Under the pieces are notes generated by a model, which saw only the letters and a list, made by a program, of their open reading frames with translations, had not been told where the DNA came from and did not search any database. Below, piece after piece: positions 45,676-56,691 of a stretch of 64,000 bases of DNA. A program made the position numbers and the translations under genes. Source of the stretch: Zygnema circumcarinatum (lineage: Eukaryota; Streptophyta; Zygnematophyceae; Zygnematales; Zygnemataceae); contig CM074809.1 in the NCBI GenBank assembly GCA_037447605.1, positions 1,841,607 to 1,905,606 on the forward strand. Direction: 5' to 3'. The stretch's first letter is position 1. The number at the start of each line of letters is the position of its first letter.

Positions 45676-48606
45676 TTAGTGTTGCCCCGATTTCTTAATT
45701 TCATCTTCTAACGATCCGTTGAAAGCTGGCACAAGCTCCAGTGCTCCTTTGTTGTTGTTCATCTTATTTGTCGGATGAGTTTTAGAATGTTGTGATGGCG
45801 CTGCTTTTGAAAGAGCTCCCGGAGCGCCAAAGCCCGGCGGGTCTTCCACATCCCCAGAACTCATAAGAGGCTCCGCCGTCTTCAGAGAACGAGGTTCCAT
45901 CTTGATATGGCCCAGCTTGCCTTTTCGGAGCAACATGATTTCTTGTCGGTGCACAAATACGAGGGCAGAGGCCCAAACCAATAGCAATGCACCCATGATC
46001 CAGAAAAATAGATGGAAGTACTGCACAAAAACAGCGAGGGTGAGAATTCCGATAGGCCGTGGAAAAAGCATAAAGCCCTTATTAAGTATGCACGTCTATC
46101 ACATAGCGGCAACCAAACCAGCCCGCACAAGCAGACATGTAACAACTGTAATGCTGGGAGCTGTCAAAAGCAAAATTAGGCTGCGGGCTTCCAGGTTGTT
46201 TCATTCTCGTTTTACGCGTAACGCGCATCAGGACTTATATACATGCAGTCGTGCAGACGTAGAAACAGCTAAAGCATTGATCCGAAAATAGACAACGGAG
46301 AGATTTTGTTTTTCAAGTATCTTCACACCCCCCCTCGACTGCAAGAGTAACATCAAAGTCAAGTGAAATAACCCAAGATCCAAGTGAAACAGTCGAATCA
46401 TTTCTGGCCAGTGCAACCAGTTATTTAACGAACAGCTAAAAACTCCCCGCAGTAGATGATGTATGACTTCAATGTACCCGACGAAAAGGAGCAAAAACAG
46501 CAAAACAACCTATGCATACCTTGCTTTGTTCCTCTGTGACAGCTAGGTTCTCCTGAATTCCCGCACCTATCGGGTTTTCGCTGTCCAATCCTCGGACAGC
46601 TGGAGACTCTGCACCTTTCGAAATAAAGAAAAGGCATCTCAGCGATTCAGAGCCTCATCTACAGTAGGACCTCAAGTGCACACGAAGGAACTTCGACCTT
46701 TTCCTTTGACAAAAAAGCAAGGAGTCGAATGCAGCAATCGCCACCAACACCCCTCAAAGAACTTAGAATGTTGGCAGAGAAACCCGGAATAGCAGATCTC
46801 CATCCAAACAAGTTCCAAAGAGTGCCTATCCAATCCTCCTCAGTTTCTTCCTCTCCGACCATGAGCTAGCAAAAGTCTCTGTTGCCAGGCATTTCTTTGA
46901 ACGAGTTTGGAAAACCATGGCACAATGACTAACCTCTTCCATCGTTATGTGAGAAAGCACACTGTGCAAATTCAGCTTCCTTCTTCCTTCAAGACAACAC
47001 TGTTGACCAGGCAATCTTGCAACAAACAGACTTGGCAGCTTTAAACAAGGAATGGCATGAAATGCAATTAAACGACGAGAGCTTACTTTCCAATTCCTGC
47101 GGTTCGATCAAAGTCTGGCAATTGACTCCCATATGGGTACTTGGACACTTGCAGATGGTTCCGTTACTGGATAGGTTTGGCTCACAAGTTCCTCCATTTG
47201 CACACCATAACCCATCCTCACATATTGCAACTGGATTCTGGCACTTTGGCCCCTGCAAAGAGTCCAAACATATCTTTCAGGATGGTCATAAGGCACCCAG
47301 CATGTACACAGCAACACAAATATAGCATGAACACGGGTCTACACATGACAGACACATGCGGGCCAATAATCTCATCGCGTTTCCCAAACATAGAAGCAGC
47401 AAAAACCACAGTAAGGACCTTCAATACTGCTTTTCCACAGTAGCTGAGACATTTGCTACTCTCTTGAGCTTAAAATCACGCCAATCCGGCCAATATCTCC
47501 CCCATTCCATTCTCCTTTCCATATACAGTCTGTGAGTATCAGTCAAAAAGCGTGAAGCATCTAGCAGAAATTCCAAAAAAATACAATTGAGATAAACTCT
47601 GCATATCAGTGTTTCCCATAGAATATGCCACATGAGCATCGAGGTCGGTGGCTCAGGATGATGCAGGACGGCTTTATGCTGTAGGAATGTTGCAAGCCTA
47701 GAATTCGACGTGGCGCTGTGACACGATCCAATCAAAGCAGCTAAACTGAACTGCGTGTTTTGTAGTGCAGATTTTTGAGCCAGTAAAGGGTCCAAGACAT
47801 GACCAATTACCGGATACTACTACTACTACTATTACTACTACTATTGTTACTGATCAATTTCAATTTCCGAATTCGTTATAAAATGTGTCTACTTCTTTGA
47901 GTTTGGCTCAATTAAGCCAAAACTATCATTAGTTGAAATTGGGTATCCAACAATCTAACGTTGCTCGGTGCGACCAGTGGGTTGTGCTTGTCCCCTGGTT
48001 GTTTCAGCGGGAGGGCAATGCAAATAATTCATCCGTACAGTTACTTTTTCGTTCTCATGTGCAAAGAAATTCCAAACCACTATCCTTACCCTTTCAAAAC
48101 AGTTGAGGAAAACAAAGGACTCAGTCAACTAAATATTTCACCAGCAGTACACGTCCTCCCGACCCTGGCGGTAAACAGATAGAGACGCACACCTGGAACC
48201 CAGCGGGACAAGAGCAATTGAAGGCTTTCTGCTCTCCCCGGTCGCCCAAAACATCCAGGCAAACTCCGCCATTCTCGCACCACCAAGAGTCGCTGCATTT
48301 GACTGCTTGTGTCTGGCAAGAAGCTCCCCTAAAATACTGCCCGGTCACCGGGTCTGCCTCCGGGCACACGCAGCTCGGTTCTTGGAAAGCAGGATTTATT
48401 CTGCAGGTGGAGTTATTCAAGCAGCCCGGCTCGCACGCGACTGAGGAGTTTAGGGTTTCCTCTGCAGCGAAGGCTACAACTGGCAGACAGAACAAGTACC
48501 ACCACTGTAGTCTTGCACACGCATTCCTTCGTAGGGTTCTTTGATTCCTGACAGCCTTAGATTGAAGCAAGTAATTAACCATCTTGCTTTCAGAGAACAA
48601 CAACAT
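45676..48606 (-). CDS. single-pass membrane protein with three EGF-like domains
   Basis: Four exons join in phase (48606-48193, 47252-47087, 46614-46520, 46020-45676) to 339 residues. A hydrophobic stretch at residues 34-48 (WWYLFCLPVVAFAA) looks like a signal sequence after an Arg-rich start; a later ATG at 48582 is an alternative start. Three EGF-like units follow: C-x3-C..CRINPAF..CVC; WWCENGGVCLD..FNCSCPAGFQ|GPKC, split by intron 1; and LWCANGGTCE..CKCPSTHMGVNC. A transmembrane helix (residues about 226-248, FWIMGALLLVWASALVFV) precedes a basic then polar cytoplasmic tail of about 90 residues. No kinase domain is present. Likely a type I surface or endomembrane protein; ligand and role unknown. 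Confidence 0.8.
47813..47850 (+). repeat. (TAC)n / (TAT) microsatellite
   Basis: Interrupted trinucleotide run ACTACTACTACTACTATTAC continuing to about 47850, within intron 1 of the EGF-domain gene. Its length is likely variable. Confidence 0.8.
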
Positions 48607-49200
48607 CAGGAGCGCTACCTCCTTTCCAATCCTATGCTTATATGACACCCTGGCAAATAACTATAAGAAAAGAAAAGATAAGCCTTGCTACATCCAGAAG
48701 AAAACGATGTATCGATGAATTAACTAAGTGTGGCGAAGGCGCCCTGCATGGTCTGGCCTGGCCCTCCCTCCTGCGTCACCTGCATCCCCTTGCAAGGACT
48801 TCGCCTCCTACCGGCCATGTCTGGAGCAGGGAAGCAGGGGAGCAGGTGAGCATGTGACCACCGGAGAGTTGATCCGCCGACGCCGACCGCTCGCCTGCCC
48901 AATGGGATCCACCCGCCTGCGTGGATCCACCGACATTGAAAGACCCCTGGGAGCTGCCGTTTGACCACTTTCCAACACAGTTTTTTTTAATATTTTGAAC
49001 TGGGAAGATCCGGGCAGAAAAAAAATAGTCAGAACGAGCTGTTTTGCAGCCATGGACTTTCGGAAATTTTTGTCCGCCGCGAACCGTTGCCGTAACCGAG
49101 CCTCAAAATTTTCCACTCAATCAGACTCGGTCAAAAGTTATCAGTGCAAAAATAATAGCAATATTGGGTCTCCAGGCACGTCCGCTCTGTGCGATTCAAG

Positions 49201-49260
49201 GCCACGTGGCACGGTCACACGGCCGTCCTCCGACGGCGCACTCACGCCCCGCCACGTGGC
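49201..49260. promoter_or_regulatory. paired GCCACGTGGC G-box palindromes upstream of SAP18
   Basis: Perfect palindromes at 49201-49210 and 49251-49260, 50 bp apart, about 300-360 bp before the SAP18 start codon. Same motif as upstream of the LETM1-like, ERF and Gln-rich genes. Confidence 0.55.
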
Positions 49261-49437
49261 ATGACGTTCGACAGGATCTTCTCCGCGGCTAGATCCACCC
49301 CAGGCTGGACCCGCCCAATGGTTGATGCGATGGGCCAGGCTGTCAGATCCACACTGCGGTCAGAGGCGTGGATGCGCCGCAAGGCCGCCCTCGCGTTGAT
49401 CCCAGCGAACGCGTGGGTCTGCCCGGAGCCGGTCGGC

Positions 49438-49482
49438 TTTAGGGTTAGGGTTAGGGTTGGGGTTGGGGTTGGAGTTAGGGTT
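49438..49482 (+). repeat. telomere-like TTAGGG tract in SAP18 leader
   Basis: TTTAGGGTTAGGGTTAGGGT followed by TTGGGG variants and a last TTAGGG, about 45 bp. It sits about 80 nt upstream of the SAP18 ATG. The reverse strand contains AACCCTAA, the telo-box core known from promoters of plant housekeeping genes. Confidence 0.8.
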
Positions 49483-49559
49483 CCCCCCGGCTGCTCCTGC
49501 TACTGCTGCTGCTACTCCTGCTGCGGCTGCAGGCGGAGGAGGAGGCGGAGGAGGAGAGG

Positions 49560-52114
49560 ATGGCGCTGCACGTGGCGGTGGCTGCTGCGGCCGCGGACGT
49601 GCAGAATCGCCCGCCTCGTCTGCCGCACGCGGGCCGCATGGGGCCCGCGCCAGGCGCGCCTCCTGCGCGCCCGCTGGTGGCCGTGGATCGCGAAAAGGTG
49701 AGCTCAGGGAGGGCGAAGGAGGCTGGGCGGCTGCTGCGGGATTCCATTGGGGGGCGGATGGTGGCTGTTGCGGCTGGCAGGCTCTGAGCGCTCGTGCTGA
49801 CTGTTTGTGGTCGGGGTTTGGGTGGATGCTGCAGACTTGTCCGCTGCTGCTCCGCGTGTTCACCAAGGTCAGGTCCGCTCTGGCATCCCTTAATACGAAG
49901 AGTGCATGGTTGGAAGGCTGTTTTTGGGTCGCTGCATGGTTGCAAAGGAGGGACTTGTTGAATGAGCTTCGTTTTTGAGGTAAGGCTGTAGGAGATTGAT
50001 TGCTGGAACTTACAGAATCACACTGTTGCACAAAATCCGCAACCATAGCATTAGTATGCTTTGGTTGCTGATGGTTATGACGTTATTTCCTACATGTACG
50101 TCAGAAAGGCCAACATGTCACTTGAAACGGAAAGCTCAACACAATTCTCTTGATACCGCTAAAAAATTAGAGAATTTTTTTGAGAGCCCGATTCTCAATT
50201 TGCTTTTATCTGCATTTCACAACTGGAGTAGTTCTTAACCTCGCCAAATCCTTGCGGCGCACTCGACTTGTTGTTAAACAACTTCGGAAAACGCCTCAAG
50301 CTGCGCTCAAGTATTTTCTACCAAAGGGGGAGAGCAAGAAGTGTGAAATATTATAAAAAAATTATCAGGAGATCATAAACACGGGGGATTTCGACAAGTT
50401 TATGGCCTTGTGCGAATGAATTTCATATTGGGAAAGATGATAATATTGGACTTGCATTCGTCAAAGTTGTTATTAGGCTTAAGTTAATGTATGTTGGACC
50501 GACCCGTAGTTGTATCACAGTTCCGCTCCACTTTCATGAAGGCATTTTTGTCGTGAAGGTATGCCCAAGCTTATCACAATTTTTTAGGCTGGCTTTCTAG
50601 GAGCGTTTGAGGTGTGCAGATGTTGCTCACATCATGCTTCTATAACTCAACCTTACAAACGCCCGTGAGCTCACATAATTCAATCGGTTTAACATTACAA
50701 TGGCATGTCAGATGATGCAGGAAGCATCTTAAGTCTGGCTAGTCCTTAATTGTATGAGTGCTTGTCGTGATCGACTTGATGCAGCATGGAGCACATCACA
50801 AGCTGGAGGAATTTGCAGAAAGGGGAAAGGAGCCCAAGGATGAGGTGCAGGTGTACACGTGGAAAGATGCGACGTTGCGAGAGCTGACAGACCTGGTACA
50901 TACGAGCACTTCGTTTCTAATAAATCTGAAACTATTAAACTGAGTTTTTTCTTTTTGGAAAAATCTTATCTTGACATTTTGTTTCGTTACTGTCCGTAGC
51001 ATTCTCCCTCTTGAGATACTTTGCCTCGTAGATTCGTTTAATGGTCAGGTTATGCAACTCAGATTTATGATAACAAAGGGCAAAAAACCCCTGAAGAAAC
51101 CCCAGATAACCCCTGAAGAGTACCTCGATTAGTACCCCTGCCACTCTTTTCTCAGTCCTTTTCTCCTTTCAAAATAATGCCTTCTCTCCCCCTCCCCCCC
51201 ACCCCCCATCTCCAGCCTCTTGAACCCGGAAGAATATGCCATGACATGTACGGTTCTATTGTTCCTCGAAACCCTTTGCATGGTTAACGTTTCCTGTTCG
51301 CTATCGATCGACTTAGTTGTTTTCTATTAGATCCGAGGAGGCCAGTATGTTCATTTCGAGCCAGAACCCAACGAAGTCCATTCTGGTACACCTTTATTTT
51401 CTTTCTCTCAGCGTGAACCTAAGTTTCCTACATTTTGTTATTACCATCTGTTTACTTAACAGGTGAAAGAAGTTGCTCCACTTGCGAGGAGAAGAGAGGC
51501 GCGCCTTTCGTTTGCATTTGTTTATCCAAATAGACGGGGACGCAATGTCATGAGAAATGTGAGTTTAAATCCAAAATTTAATTTATTGGTTTAAAGAAAT
51601 ACTATGTAAAGTTTCACAATCAGGTTGAAAGGGACAGGCAGAGTCAATTCCACTCTATATCTCTATGTGGAAACCTTTTCTTTGCGTCATTCATGGAGCC
51701 GACGGCTTCTCACGACTGGCCTATGTGGTGGTCTTCCTGGACAGGTGGGCATCACATACTCAAGCAGCAGGCGAACACCTGACGACAACAAAACCTTGGA
51801 AGAATTGAGCTTTCAGGTGAAGTCAGATCTGCGCCTGTTGAAAGTCTCCAGACTTGTCAGATCCCCACCCCCATGCTCTTTCACTCTGTCCCTCTCTTCT
51901 CCTGCGCCTTTGCTCCCTCCTCCGTCTCTCCCTTACTCTCGGATCCCATTCGACCTCTCTCTTTCCAACGGCCAGATTGGGATGGACTACCTTTGTGGAG
52001 CAACTTTCATAAACTGAAAAACAAATTCCAAACGGGAACCAAAGTGTAAAATGTGCCGCTCTTTGCGTTGTGGTGCAGACGGGGGACTTCTTGGACGTGG
52101 CAATTTACGCCTGA
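49560..52114 (+). CDS. SAP18: SAP18 (Sin3-associated polypeptide, 18 kDa)
   Basis: Ubiquitin-fold protein found in Sin3-histone deacetylase complexes and in the ASAP/PSAP splicing complexes. Exons 49560-49697, 49835-49867, 50785-50895, 51463-51558, 51745-51816 and 52079-52114 join in phase to 161 residues, the normal plant length. Conserved blocks are VDREKTCPLLLRVFTK, KDEVQVYTWKDATLRELTDL, VKEVAP..RR, LSFAFVYPNRRGRNVM, RRTPDDNKTLEEL and GDFLDVAI. The Ala/Pro-rich N-terminus is variable in plants. A telomere-like tract and two GCCACGTGGC sites lie upstream. Exon 2 is only 33 nt. Confidence 0.95.
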
Positions 52115-53355
52115 GGGATCTTCAGAACATAACGGAACGGACAAGGGAGGTGTTAATTGAACATCGCGGCCAATGGCCAAGCTCACTGCAGTCAATAATG
52201 CATCATGATTTCCAATAGTCCAAGGCCTCGTCAGGAAACGTCTATCCACTCGACAGCAGCACGTGCCTTCACAGCCAAAGTTTTCCAGGACACTACGGAT
52301 CTGATGCAAAGCCGACCTATGCCCGCGGTTGTGAGGCAGAGGATACGAGCGGCAGTTTGACATGGTCAGACTGAGCCAGCTTTAGCTCGTGCCCGCTGCT
52401 TGAGTTCCAAAAAGATGAAGTGCACTGTGTCCTCCACAGCGCGCAAAGAAGCAGCTGGGAACTCCTATGCAGTTTCAAGCATGTTTTCGAGCCATCAGTG
52501 TGAGGCATCCATATGTGCTTCTTTATGCTGTAATCGTGACATTTCTGTAAATCAGATAGACTTGTGGAATCCGCCTCACATGCATTGAATATGAGGATTT
52601 TCTTCATCGTGGCCCTTGCATTTCCTTTCGTCCTTGCTAGCCTTAGAGTCCTACGAGCCAACGGCACGTTGGTCAATTGTGCCCGTAGCGCACAATACTG
52701 GCAAGGCAAGGGTCCCGGCACGATCCTACGAGTACTGGCTCGGTTTCTTAGCGAGACTGTGTCGAACTGTCTGGTGTGTGGCTGTATGGCACCCTCTGGA
52801 GTACGGCAAGTGACAAAAACCAGGCTACTCACACAACATGGGGATGGCAGACTACAATTGTACAAACCATCATCCTTGTGGTCCTTCCACAAACAAAGTC
52901 AAGCTCAACAAAAATATCTGCTATCCATTCTTCTCAAATTTCCGAGTAACATTCACACTGTTGCTATGGCTGTCAAAGGCTAGACAAGTTTTGTAGCCTA
53001 ATCGAAGACTGCACTTTATGCTATGAAATACCAACCGTGGAGACAATATATTTGGTTTAGTTTCCCTCGTTTCTAAAAAAATCCATAGAAGAACTCTTCA
53101 TGATCCTCTCCCTTCCAGTACGCACGCGTTACTCTGATCCACCCTTTACATGGTTCGGAAAGTTAACATTTCCACAGGGCCACTTTTACCTCATTCTGCA
53201 CCGTGGTTTTAACAACAGGTTGATCTGAGGCCAAGGACCCATGGGCCATAGCCATGGCCATGTGAGGAGGAAGTCAGGGATCACCCATCAGTCCATCACA
53301 CAGTCATCCGTCCAATCGCTTCATCCTCCGTTTGTTTCTGTGTCAATCAGGAGTG

Positions 53356-53435
53356 GATTCGCATTGGTCTGACATCGGCGAAGGTACGCCATCAAATGTA
53401 CAATGCACAACCAATGCGAAGGACCAATGCGAATC
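53356..53435. repeat. perfect 14-bp inverted repeat
   Basis: GATTCGCATTGGTC (53356-53369) is the exact reverse complement of GACCAATGCGAATC (53422-53435), with a 52-bp spacer that also contains an extra CCAATGCGAA at 53411-53420 and part of dispersed repeat R. It could form a hairpin or mark the ends of a tiny element. Confidence 0.7.
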
Positions 53436-53996
53436 GGTGACCTACAAAACGATAGAAAGACTGCTTGCGAGCGGACCCCTGCCTCGACTCGCCTCGACTC
53501 GCGGCCCACCAAGACAACACGAGCAGAGCAGAGCGACCTCGGCTCCAGCGACTCAGCGAGCGAGGACTAGATACGGCCTCCCTCACTCCCTCCCTCCCTC
53601 CCTCTGGGCTCGGGCCCTGGCTCCGCGCGCTCGCTCGCTCGCTCGGAACGGAACGGGATGGAACGGAACGGCGCAAAGGGTTGAGAATGAACGGGACGGA
53701 ACGGAACGGAGCTGAGCTGCAGCATTTGGCGCTGTCCTCTGTGGACGGACGGACGGACGGACGGACGGCCATTCGGCCGGCCGGCGGGCCCTCGGCCACC
53801 ACGTGGCAGCTCGCAGCCCTTGGCCCTCCGCTTCGCGCAGCAGGACGCCCTCCCGCCACCGCCGAGGCCGTACGGGCACCCTCCCGTACGATCCGACCGT
53901 ACGCGCGGCCCAGTCACCGACCAAACCCCCAGACCGTACATGTCGTTCAAATTTAATGGTCGTAAGGCCATTCTAAAAGTGTTCTAAAACTCCAAC

Positions 53997-54045
53997 TTTA
54001 GATATTAGAACGTTCTAATTCTGCTATCTAAAACTCTAAAAGTCC
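53997..54045 (+). repeat. dispersed palindromic repeat D, copy 2
   Basis: TTTAGATA (53997-54004) pairs with TATCTAAA (54025-54032), enclosing the perfect 14-bp palindrome TTAGAACGTTCTAA. It matches 29629-29677 over about 48 bp. It is followed by a TTGTACGGAC motif. Confidence 0.6.
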
Positions 54046-55242
54046 CTTGTACGGACTTTTTGCCATCATCCAAATCCCTCCTCTCCGGTCCCGTAGCGGT
54101 TGCGCCGTACGGCTTGCCGTACAAACCGGTTGCAGATTAAAAGCGCCAGTTTGCAACTTGGCGTGAACGTGCCTCTGCGCGGCCCTCCACGTCATTATGT
54201 CCTGCGCGCGCCATGCCCCGCCGCCGTACGGCCATGTGCCAGTTCGTACAAATGTCGGTTGCAGTCGCGGCGTCCGTACGCGTACCGTCCCCGCCGGATC
54301 CGCGCAATCCGCGGGCGGTTCGGCCAGCTGGCGCGCGGCCCCTCCCCTCCCCCAGCGCCACGTGCCCGCCCGCTGTTCGCCCGCCACGTGGCCTGCCGTA
54401 CGCCGCGCCCTGCCCGCGGCGCGAAGTGGCCGCGGCGGGCGGGCGGGCAGCCACACGCTCGCGCCGCCACTCGCGCGCTTGTCGCTTCTGCCGCCCTCGC
54501 GTCCGCCCGGCGCGCAGGGCGTGGCCGAGGATCAACGCCGCGTGGCGCCCTCGATATTTTCCCTCCCTCCCTCCCTCCGTCGCGCGCGTGTGGACCTGGC
54601 CCGGAGGCGGCCCTCTCGCCCGCGCGGCACGTGATCCCGGCCAGGTTCAACTCCCGCCGGGGCCCTCCGCGGCCTCCCATTGGCCGCGGGGCGATGTGCC
54701 GCGTCAGCACCTCCGCGCGGCCGCGATTCCACGTCGCGCGTCGTGCCCGCTCGGCCGTACGGTCGTACGGTGGCGGGCCGGCCCGCAACGTGTCCGTCCC
54801 GCCGCCATTCCGCGCCCGCCTGCCGGCCGCTTGCCGGCCGGCTGCCGGCGGCGCTTACGACGGCGCCAGCGCGGCGCCGTCTTGCGTCCCGACATTTAGT
54901 TGCCGCCCCTGCCGAACGTCGCCCGGACCACGTCCAGACCAGTCTCGAACGTTCGTACAGTCAATCGACTGTCCAGAAGCCGTTCGAGCATTCCGAAGCA
55001 CGACGCGCCGTCGATGCAGGATCCGAATCGCCGCAACGGCTGGCGGGGCCGGCGAAGCCTTGGCGCGTCCCTTGGCCGGCACGGCAGCCGGCGGCGGTCA
55101 ACCCTGCAGGCCCTGCCGGCCTATATGGCGCGGCCCGCGCAGTTGGTGGGTAGAGCCGGGGCAGCGAAAGCGAGGCAGGAAGGGAGGGGGAGAGAGGGAG
55201 GGAGGGAGTGAGGTGAGCGAGAAGGGGAGGAGAGGCACGGGA

Positions 55243-56027
55243 ATGGGCAGGCAGGCCATGGCGCCCTCGCACGCCTCTCTGAAGCACATGCTGGCGGAAG
55301 GCTCGCAGGTAGCACCCCACTGGAGCCCAGCACCAGCGACAGGCGCTCCCCTGCAGGGAAAGAATGGCGGTAAAATGAGGAAGGCGGGCGGGGGGAGGCC
55401 GAAGGTGAAGTACGGAGGCAGCGGCAGCCCTTCCCACGACGCGGTGGCGGACTTTGGCCTCATGGCGGCCGCAGACGCGCGGCATCTGCAGAAGCTGAGA
55501 AATGCTGACATACTGAACAGTCAGTGGGGCAGTGTGGGAGCCGGAGTTGCGGAAGCCATGGTGCCCATGAGGAGGGCCGAGTGGAACATGCCTCTGGGAG
55601 GGAGAGAGACCTGGGGCCAACAGGCGGCCCTGGAGCCGTACGACTTCGATGGATTGGGCGCTCCTCTGACTCAGAGCAACCCTAATCTCGCTGCTCGCCA
55701 TGGCCGCGGCCACTTGCCTGTGGAGAGCAATATGCATCTCTGGGATGAGGCGGAGGCCGAGGAGTTCTACGGGAGGAGGTTGCCCCCCCCGCAGTCCTCC
55801 GCCATGGGACATCTGCGGTTCGACCGATTTGAAGGCGATGGGATGGAGCGCAGCCGTGTGGCGACGGGACGGAGAGGCGAGGGGAGGATGTGGAGGGAGG
55901 GCGAGACGGCGTGGGAGGGAGCGCTGGGGAAAGAGATGTCTGCTGGCTTTTTGATGTCGTTGAAGGAGGAGGAGCAGCTTCAGTTGAGAAGGAGGGCGCA
56001 GCAGCTGCTGAGGCAACAGGAGGTGGC

Positions 56028-56062
<35 letters not shown>

Positions 56063-56691
56063 CTCTGCGGCCGTCTCGCAGTCTGCAGGCGCTGCAGCAG
56101 GCGCAGGAGCAGCAGGTCTATGTGCAGCAGGAGCAGTCTGTGCAGCAGCTGGCGATGCTACTTGAGCAGCAGCGGCTCATCATGCAGGCGCTGGCATTCG
56201 AGGAGAGCGAAGCGCGGAGGGGGTCTCCTGACCGCCATGTAAAGGGAGGGAGGCCGGGGATGGAGTTTGATGACCACCTGCTTTTCGATGCGGAGAGTCT
56301 CTCTGCAGGTGAATATGGAATGGAGCAGGGCAAGGGTGCGCCGTATGAGGTGCAGAACGGACGGCCGGTGGCGGAGGGATATCAGTCGCACTCCCCTCGG
56401 AGTGTGCAGGACTTCCCTGAAGCGATGCTGGACGCCACTCGTCGTTCTCCCTCTCCTCCGCAGGGAGTGTACGAACGCGGCCTGTGGAGACCTTTGGAGC
56501 AGCAAGTTGTAAAACATCGTGGGGAGAAAGTCCATTCACCGATTGCGACGGAATGGAAGGGGAAGGCGAAGCAGTCTCTGCCTCCGATGCACCGAGGATC
56601 AGCGCGGTGCTTGGAGGCGACGGAGGAGGTCGCACTTCCGTCGCAAGATGAAATGGATTCTTTTCTCTCCTCTGTGCAGTTTGTCCGCTAG
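55243..56691 (+). CDS. intronless glutamine-rich protein of unknown function
   Basis: Not recognised. Open frame from ATG 55243 (alternative ATG 55258 in a better context) to 56691, about 482 residues. Features are a basic Gly/Lys stretch (GKNGGKMRKAGGGRPKVKYG, residues about 45-65), an acidic/aromatic middle (LEPYDFDGLGAPLTQSNPNL, HLWDEAEAEEFYGRRLP) and a Gln-rich helix-prone part (LRRRAQQLLRQQEVAQ, then Q11 from (CAG)n at about 56024-56060, then more QQ pairs). The C-terminus is low complexity and ends DEMDSFLSSVQFVR. The frame stays open upstream to 54100, but that part is GC-repeat promoter sequence and is left out. Gln-rich composition is common in transcription co-factors; role unproven. 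Confidence 0.6.

Larger units (their letters stand above)
48607..49559. other. divergent intergenic region of EGF and SAP18 genes
   Basis: Contains two GCCACGTGGC palindromes (49201-49210 and 49251-49260) and, about 80-120 nt before the SAP18 start codon, a telomere-like TTAGGG/TTGGGG tract (49438-49482). No gene recognised; open frames across 49189-49700 are GC-rich shadows. Confidence 0.5.
52115..55242. other. intergenic: inverted repeat, GTACGG and palindromic blocks, GC-rich promoter
   Basis: No gene supported. Two overlapping open frames at 52317-52983 (191 residues minus, 139 plus) were not recognised. It holds a 14-bp perfect inverted repeat (53356-53369/53422-53435) overlapping a fragment of dispersed repeat R (about 53358-53405), (GGAAC)n and (ACGG)n runs (53644-53767), CCACGTGGC sites (53799-53807, 54383-54392), dense CGTACGG (53870-54290, 54760-54775) and repeat D copy 2 (53997-54045). 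From 54300 to 55240 it is extremely GC-rich with (CCCT)n and (GGGA)n runs, likely the promoter and leader of the next gene. Confidence 0.5.

Noticed and set aside
52317-52983. Overlapping open frames, 191 residues on minus and 139 residues on plus with a hydrophobic start
   Set aside because: Neither resembles a known family; they overlap antisense, so at most one could be real, and there is no supporting exon structure. The region probably is the 3' side of SAP18.
54100-55242. N-terminal 380 codons of the long frame ahead of the Gln-rich gene
   Set aside because: Composition is promoter-like with G-box, CGTACGG and CCCT/GGGA repeats; open by GC bias rather than coding.
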